From Kineosporiaceae bacterium SCSIO 59966 (GTDB lineage Bacteria > Actinomycetota > Actinomycetes > Actinomycetales > SCSIO-59966), in NCBI GenBank assembly GCA_020881835.1, contig CP052876.1, positions 2,976,001-3,040,000 on the forward strand: DNA of 64,000 nucleotides. Reading direction: 5' to 3'. Position 1 is the first letter of the stretch, and each line of letters starts with the position of its first letter. Both the position numbers and the translations under genes were made by a program. Of the stretch, positions 59,895-64,000 are shown piece after piece. Under the pieces are notes generated by a model, which saw only the letters and a list, made by a program, of their open reading frames with translations, made no database searches and was not told the origin of the DNA.

Positions 59895-61732
59895 GCGCCC
59901 TCCTCGCCGCGCTGGTGGCGGTCCCGGCCCTGACCGGCGGGGCGCTGCTGCTGGCCGGCCGGCGCGCCGACCGGGTGGCCGCACCAACCGCCGTCGCCGC
60001 TGCCGCGCTGACCCTGCTGGCTGCCGTCGCCGCTGCGGACACCCGGCCGCAGGCCGAGGCCCGCTTCGTCGGCCTGGTCGACGGCGGTGAGCTCGCGCTG
60101 GCCGTCGACGCGCTCTCGGCGGTGATGGTGGTGACGGTTGCCACGGTGACGGCCGTGCTCACCGTGTTCGCCGCCGCCGACCTGCCCCGGGACGCCGCCC
60201 GGGCCCGGTTCTTCGGCTTCCTGCTGCTGTTTGCCGCGGCCATGCACGTGACCGTCACCGCCAGCACCCTGACCACGCTGCTGCTGGCGTGGGAGGTGAT
60301 GGGGATGGCCTCCTACGCCCTGATCGCCTTCCACTGGGAGCTCCCGGGCAAGGTGGAGGCCGGCACGACGGCGTTCCTCACCACCCGGGCCGCGGACCTC
60401 GGCCTGTACGTGGCGGCGGGGGCCGCTCTGGCCGGTACCGGCAGCCTGCGCCTCGCCGACCTGCCCGGCGCCGACGGGCCGTGGCTGCACGTCGCCGCCG
60501 CCGGCGTCCTGCTCGCCGCCCTCGGCAAGTCCGCGCAGCTGCCGTTCTCCGCCTGGCTGTCGGCGGCGATGGAGGGCCCGAGCCCGGTCAGCGCGCTGCT
60601 GCACTCGGCCACGATGGTGGCAGCAGGTGGGTACCTGCTGATCCGGCTCCACCCGCTGCTCCAGGCCACCGGCTGGGCCGCGCCGGCCGCGGCCTGGGCC
60701 GGGGCGCTGACGGCGCTGGTGCTGGGCGCGGTGGCCCTCGCGCAGCGCGACGTCAAGCAGCTGCTGGCCGCCAGCACCGCTGCCCAGATCGGGTTCGTCG
60801 TCCTGGCCGCGGGCGTCTCCGGACTGGCCGCGGGCACGTCGCACCTCGTCGCCCACGCGGCGGTCAAGGCCGCGCTCTTCGTCGCCGCCGGTGCCTGGTT
60901 GACCTCACTGGGCACCAAGAAGCTGGCGGAGCTACGGGGCGCCGCCCGGCGCCAGCGCGGTGTCGGGGCAGCGGCCGTGGTGGCGGCCCTGGCCCTGAGC
61001 GGGGTGCCGCCCCTCGCGCTGTGGGCCACCAAGGAGCAGGTGCTCGCCTCCGTGCACGGGGAGGCGCTGCACGTCGTCGCGCTCGCCGCGGCGGCCCTGT
61101 CGGCCGGGTACGCCGGCAAGCTGCTCGGCGTCGTCCTGGCCCGGCCGGACGACGCTCCGGACGGCGAGGCCCCGGCAGTCGCCCGGGTCCCGGTCGCCAC
61201 CACCGCGGTCGCGGTGACGCTGGCGCTGCCGGCCGCCGGGCTCGGGGTGCTGGCCCTGCCCTCGGTGGGCCGGTGGGTACGCACCCTGCTCGGCGTGCCG
61301 GCGGAGCCGGTGGCGGCACCGGCCGACCTGGTCGTGTCCGCGGTCCTGGCCACCGGCGTGCTGGCCGCCGTCCTGCTGTGGCCGGCGCTGACCACCGCCG
61401 TGGAGCGGACGCCGCTGCACCGCTGGGCCGGGCTCGGCGCCCTGCTGACCGGCCGCCCGGTGACGGCGCTGGCCCACGGGCTGGCCGCGGTCGACGAAGG
61501 GGGCGTGGACCGGCTGGTGATGTCCGCGGCCACCGGCACCACCGGGCTCGCCGGCCGGGTCACCCGGTTCGACCGCAGCGGCGTCGACGGAGCGGTGACC
61601 GCCACCGCCCGGGCCCTCTACCGCGTCGGGGGGCTGGCCCGGCGCCCGCAGACCGGGCTGCTGCACCAGTACTACGCCATGGCCGCCGGCGGATTGGGCC
61701 TGCTCCTCGTGCTGCTGCTGATCGGAGGGTGA
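59891..61732 (+). CDS. nuoL: NuoL-like proton-pumping subunit
   Basis: 613 residues, GTG start overlapping nuoK. Antiporter-type helices include Glu135 (LLAWEVMGMASYALIAF), Lys213 (LGKSAQLPFSAWLSAAMEGP) and HSATMVAAGGYLL. The C-terminal part has the long amphipathic region and a last helix as in NuoL. The key charged residues for pumping are intact. Followed after 6 bp by nuoM. Confidence 0.93.
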   Translation: MSALLAALVAVPALTGGALLLAGRRADRVAAPTAVAAAALTLLAAVAAADTRPQAEARFVGLVDGGELALAVDALSAVMVVTVATVTAVLTVFAAADLPRDAARARFFGFLLLFAAAMHVTVTASTLTTLLLAWEVMGMASYALIAFHWELPGKVEAGTTAFLTTRAADLGLYVAAGAALAGTGSLRLADLPGADGPWLHVAAAGVLLAALGKSAQLPFSAWLSAAMEGPSPVSALLHSATMVAAGGYLLIRLHPLLQATGWAAPAAAWAGALTALVLGAVALAQRDVKQLLAASTAAQIGFVVLAAGVSGLAAGTSHLVAHAAVKAALFVAAGAWLTSLGTKKLAELRGAARRQRGVGAAAVVAALALSGVPPLALWATKEQVLASVHGEALHVVALAAAALSAGYAGKLLGVVLARPDDAPDGEAPAVARVPVATTAVAVTLALPAAGLGVLALPSVGRWVRTLLGVPAEPVAAPADLVVSAVLATGVLAAVLLWPALTTAVERTPLHRWAGLGALLTGRPVTALAHGLAAVDEGGVDRLVMSAATGTTGLAGRVTRFDRSGVDGAVTATARALYRVGGLARRPQTGLLHQYYAMAAGGLGLLLVLLLIGG

Positions 61733-61738
61733 GAGCCC

Positions 61739-63241
61739 GTGCTGCTGACCGTCGTCGTCCTGCTGCCCGTCGTGGTGGCGCTCGGGCTCCTCGTGCTGCC
61801 CGGTACGGCCCGCCGGCTCCCCCTGGGCGCCTGGGTCGCCACCAGCGTCGTCGAGCTCGTCCTCGTCGGCTGGATGTGGTGGCGGTACGACCCGGCCGAC
61901 GGGATCGCGTTCGAGCTGAGGACCACGTGGATCCCCACGGTCGACGCCGGCTACCACGTCGGCGTCGACGGGCTGTCGCTGCCGCTGCTGGCGCTGACGA
62001 ACGTCCTGTTCCTGGCGGCCGCGGTCTGGTCCTGGCGGGAGCCGAACCGGCCGCGCTCCTACGCGGCGCTGTTCCTGTTCCTGCAGACCACGGTGCTGGG
62101 CACCTTCGCCGCCCTCGACCTCATCCTGTTCTTCGTCTTCTTCGACCTGTCCATCGTCGGCATGTACTTCGTCATCGCCGGCTGGGGCCACGGTGACCGG
62201 CAGCGCAGCGCGCTGAAGTTCTTCCTCTACACCTTCCTCGGGTCACTGGCGCTGCTCGTCGGCTTCATCGGGCTGTTCCTCGGCTCACCGGACCGCACGT
62301 TCGACATGGTGCGGCTCACCGAGTCCCCGCCGCTGCAGGACTCCCCGGTGGCCGGCTCCCTCGTCCTGCTGGCCATCGTCGTCGGGCTCGCGGTGAAGAC
62401 CCCGACGTTCCCGTTCCACACCTGGCTGCCGGACGCGCACACCGACGCCCCGGCCGCCGGGTCGGCGATCCTCGCCGGCGTGCTGCTGAAGCTCGGCACC
62501 TACGGCTTCGCCCGGATCGCCATGCCGATGCTGCCCGGCGCCTGGCAGCGCTGGGCCATGGTCATCGTCGTCCTCGGCGTCGTCAGCGTCGTGTGGGGGG
62601 CCCTGGTCGCGCTCGCGCAGACCGACGCGAAACGGATGATCGCCTACACGTCGGTGAACCACATGGGCTACGTCCTTCTCGGCCTCGGGGCGGCCGGTCT
62701 CGTAGCCGGGACGGACCCGGCCGCCCGGCAGGTGGCGACCTCGGGCGCGGTGGTGCAGATGGTCAGCCACGGCCTGATCACCGGGGCCCTGTTCCTGCTC
62801 ACCGGGTACCTGTGGAGACGGGGCGGCAGCTACGCCTTCGACCGGTGGGGCGGGCTCGCCGGCACCGCGCCCCGATTCTCCGCGCTGTTCGCCGTCGCGG
62901 CGTTCGGGTCGCTCGGCCTGCCGGGACTGTCCGGCTTCATCGCCGAGTTCCAGATCTTCACCGGCGCCCTGCAGGCCGCGCCAGTGGCCACCGTCGTCGC
63001 GGTCACCGGCATCCTCGTCACCGCCGGGCTCTTCCTGCGGGCGATCCGGCGGCTGCTCGCCGGGGCCCCCGCCGTCCCCGCCACCGGGGACGTCCCGGAG
63101 ACCGACGACGTGCGAGCCCACGAGCTCGCCCCGGTCGCCGGCCTGCTGGCGCTGTCGGTGCTGATCGGCCTCGTCCCCGGCCCGCTGCTGGACGTCGTCG
63201 AGCCGGCCGCGGTGACTCTCGTCGAGCTGGTCTCGCGGTGA
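61739..63241 (+). CDS. nuoM: NuoM-like proton-pumping subunit
   Basis: 500 residues, GTG start. Lys220 (VGLAVKTPTFPFHTWLPDAH) and the segment AGSAILAGVLLKLGTYGFAR are conserved. The TM5 position that carries Glu144 in E. coli NuoM reads FFDLSIVGMYFV, that is Asp136 in place of Glu. MIAYTSVNHMGYVLLGL and VSHGLITGALFLLTG are typical. It overlaps nuoN. Confidence 0.92.
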   Translation: MLLTVVVLLPVVVALGLLVLPGTARRLPLGAWVATSVVELVLVGWMWWRYDPADGIAFELRTTWIPTVDAGYHVGVDGLSLPLLALTNVLFLAAAVWSWREPNRPRSYAALFLFLQTTVLGTFAALDLILFFVFFDLSIVGMYFVIAGWGHGDRQRSALKFFLYTFLGSLALLVGFIGLFLGSPDRTFDMVRLTESPPLQDSPVAGSLVLLAIVVGLAVKTPTFPFHTWLPDAHTDAPAAGSAILAGVLLKLGTYGFARIAMPMLPGAWQRWAMVIVVLGVVSVVWGALVALAQTDAKRMIAYTSVNHMGYVLLGLGAAGLVAGTDPAARQVATSGAVVQMVSHGLITGALFLLTGYLWRRGGSYAFDRWGGLAGTAPRFSALFAVAAFGSLGLPGLSGFIAEFQIFTGALQAAPVATVVAVTGILVTAGLFLRAIRRLLAGAPAVPATGDVPETDDVRAHELAPVAGLLALSVLIGLVPGPLLDVVEPAAVTLVELVSR

Positions 63242-64000
63242 CGGGAAGCCGCGCCACGGAGCTGCTCGCGCTGCTGCCGGAGATCCTGCTGCTGGCCGGG
63301 GCGGTCGGCGGGCTGCTGCTCGGGTTGTGGACCCCCCAGCGCCGGCAGGGCCGGGTGGCCGTGCTGACGCTGACGGCGCTGGGCGGCGCGGCGGCCGCCG
63401 CCGCAGCCGGGCTCGCCGGCGGGGACCGGGTGGTGTTCTCCGGAACGTGGACCGTGGACGCGGTGACCGGGGTGGTGCGCCTGAGCGTCGCGCTAGCGAC
63501 CGCCGGCTTCGTCGTCCTGGCCCGGGCCCGTTTCGCCGGGCACCCCCGCGAGACCGAGGTCTACGTGCTGGGTCTGCTCGGCGCGATCGGAGCGAGCGCC
63601 TTGGCGGCGTCCAGCGACCTGCTCCTGCTGGCGGCGGCCTACCTGCTCGCCAGTGTGCCGCTGTACGCCCTGGCCGGCTTCGTCAAGGACGCGCGCGCGG
63701 TGGAGGCCTCGCTGAAGTACTACCTGATGGGGGCGCTGGTCGGCGTCCTCATGCTCGTGGGCGTGGCGGCACTGGTGCTCGCCACCGGCCGCACCGGGTA
63801 CGCCGCGCTGGCGGTGGGGCTGGCGGAGGCGCCACGAGGACTGACGGCGGTCGGCGTGCTCGGCTTGCTCGCCGGTGTGGCCTTCAAGGCCGGTGCGGTG
63901 CCGGTGCACTTCTGGGTCCCGGACGTCACCGCCGGGACGACGCCCGCAGTGGGGGCGTTCCTCACCACGGTTCCGAAGGTGGGGGCGGTGGCAGCCGCCT
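63238..64000 (+). CDS. nuoN: NuoN-like proton-pumping subunit, cut by window edge
   Basis: The first 254 codons are visible from GTG 63238, which overlaps the nuoM stop by 4 bp. The GVAFKAGAVPVHFWVPDVTA segment and AFLTTVPKVGAVAA are typical of NuoN. In TM5, where ELLSLPLY is expected, the protein has LLASVPLYALAGF, so the pumping Glu appears to be Leu. A conserved KYYLMGALVGVLM follows. The rest lies outside the window. Confidence 0.88.
   Translation, partial: MTGSRATELLALLPEILLLAGAVGGLLLGLWTPQRRQGRVAVLTLTALGGAAAAAAAGLAGGDRVVFSGTWTVDAVTGVVRLSVALATAGFVVLARARFAGHPRETEVYVLGLLGAIGASALAASSDLLLLAAAYLLASVPLYALAGFVKDARAVEASLKYYLMGALVGVLMLVGVAALVLATGRTGYAALAVGLAEAPRGLTAVGVLGLLAGVAFKAGAVPVHFWVPDVTAGTTPAVGAFLTTVPKVGAVAAA

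Overview
The window is very GC-rich, densely packed and full of four-base start/stop overlaps (ATGA, GTGA). With a CmtR-like regulator, an SSI-type inhibitor, a HelD-type helicase and paired GH13 enzymes, it fits an actinomycete (Actinomycetota); a Geodermatophilaceae-like genome is only a guess. I saw no rRNA, tRNA or CRISPR genes. All calls come from reading the sequence and knowing the families; no database search was run.

Layout. (1) 1-3.8 kb: a BlaR1/BlaI-like pair, then an IS1634-family insertion flanked by an unusually long 367-bp direct duplication, then a decayed cytochrome oxidase subunit I tail. (2) 4-9.8 kb, plus strand: copper and redox genes (CDF transporter, CopC, a CopD-CtaG fusion, DUF3105, DUF305, CcdA). 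(3) 9.8-16.6 kb, minus strand: a full System I cytochrome c maturation operon (ccmA-B-C-D-E-F-H-I-like-G), including a 40-residue CcmD. (4) 16.7-25 kb: a minus-strand heavy-metal operon (CmtR-like repressor, P1B ATPase, LspA, cation antiporter, hydrolase, unknown protein) beside a second ArsR regulator, a zinc-ribbon protein and a second CDF transporter. (5) 25-29 kb: broken genes (ClpP-like, DinB, RHS-like) and an IS-associated DUF6788 gene. (6) 29-41 kb: mostly chromosomal functions (rhodanese, SSI-like lipoprotein, AAA ATPase, Fpg/Nei glycosylase, DUF202 pair, two-component system, kinase-like protein, EamA transporter, phosphoglucomutase, SpoIIE-type phosphatase). (7) 41-51 kb: ACT protein, DUF421, HelD-like helicase, LLM oxidoreductase and two GH13 enzymes, with cold-shock protein. 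The gaps carry a dispersed 23-bp repeat family, a conserved hairpin element and a 42-bp tandem repeat. (8) 51-56.6 kb: two DUF305 proteins, a second two-component system, a SHOCT protein and a Tat-exported multicopper oxidase. (9) 56.7 kb to the end: a complex I membrane-arm operon (nuoA-H-J-K-L-M-N) without the seven usual peripheral-arm genes.

The best candidate for an undescribed system is region 9. Between nuoA and nuoH, where nuoB-C-D would be expected, lies one gene for a 370-residue protein. It looks like degenerate NuoB-like and NuoD-like segments without cluster cysteines, joined by a His/Met/Asp-rich linker and ending in a His-rich tail. The operon follows a multicopper oxidase, which hints at a link to metals. 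The second most interesting signal is the composite intergenic repeat of region 7, which supplies the stop codon of two genes and occurs as inverted arrays.
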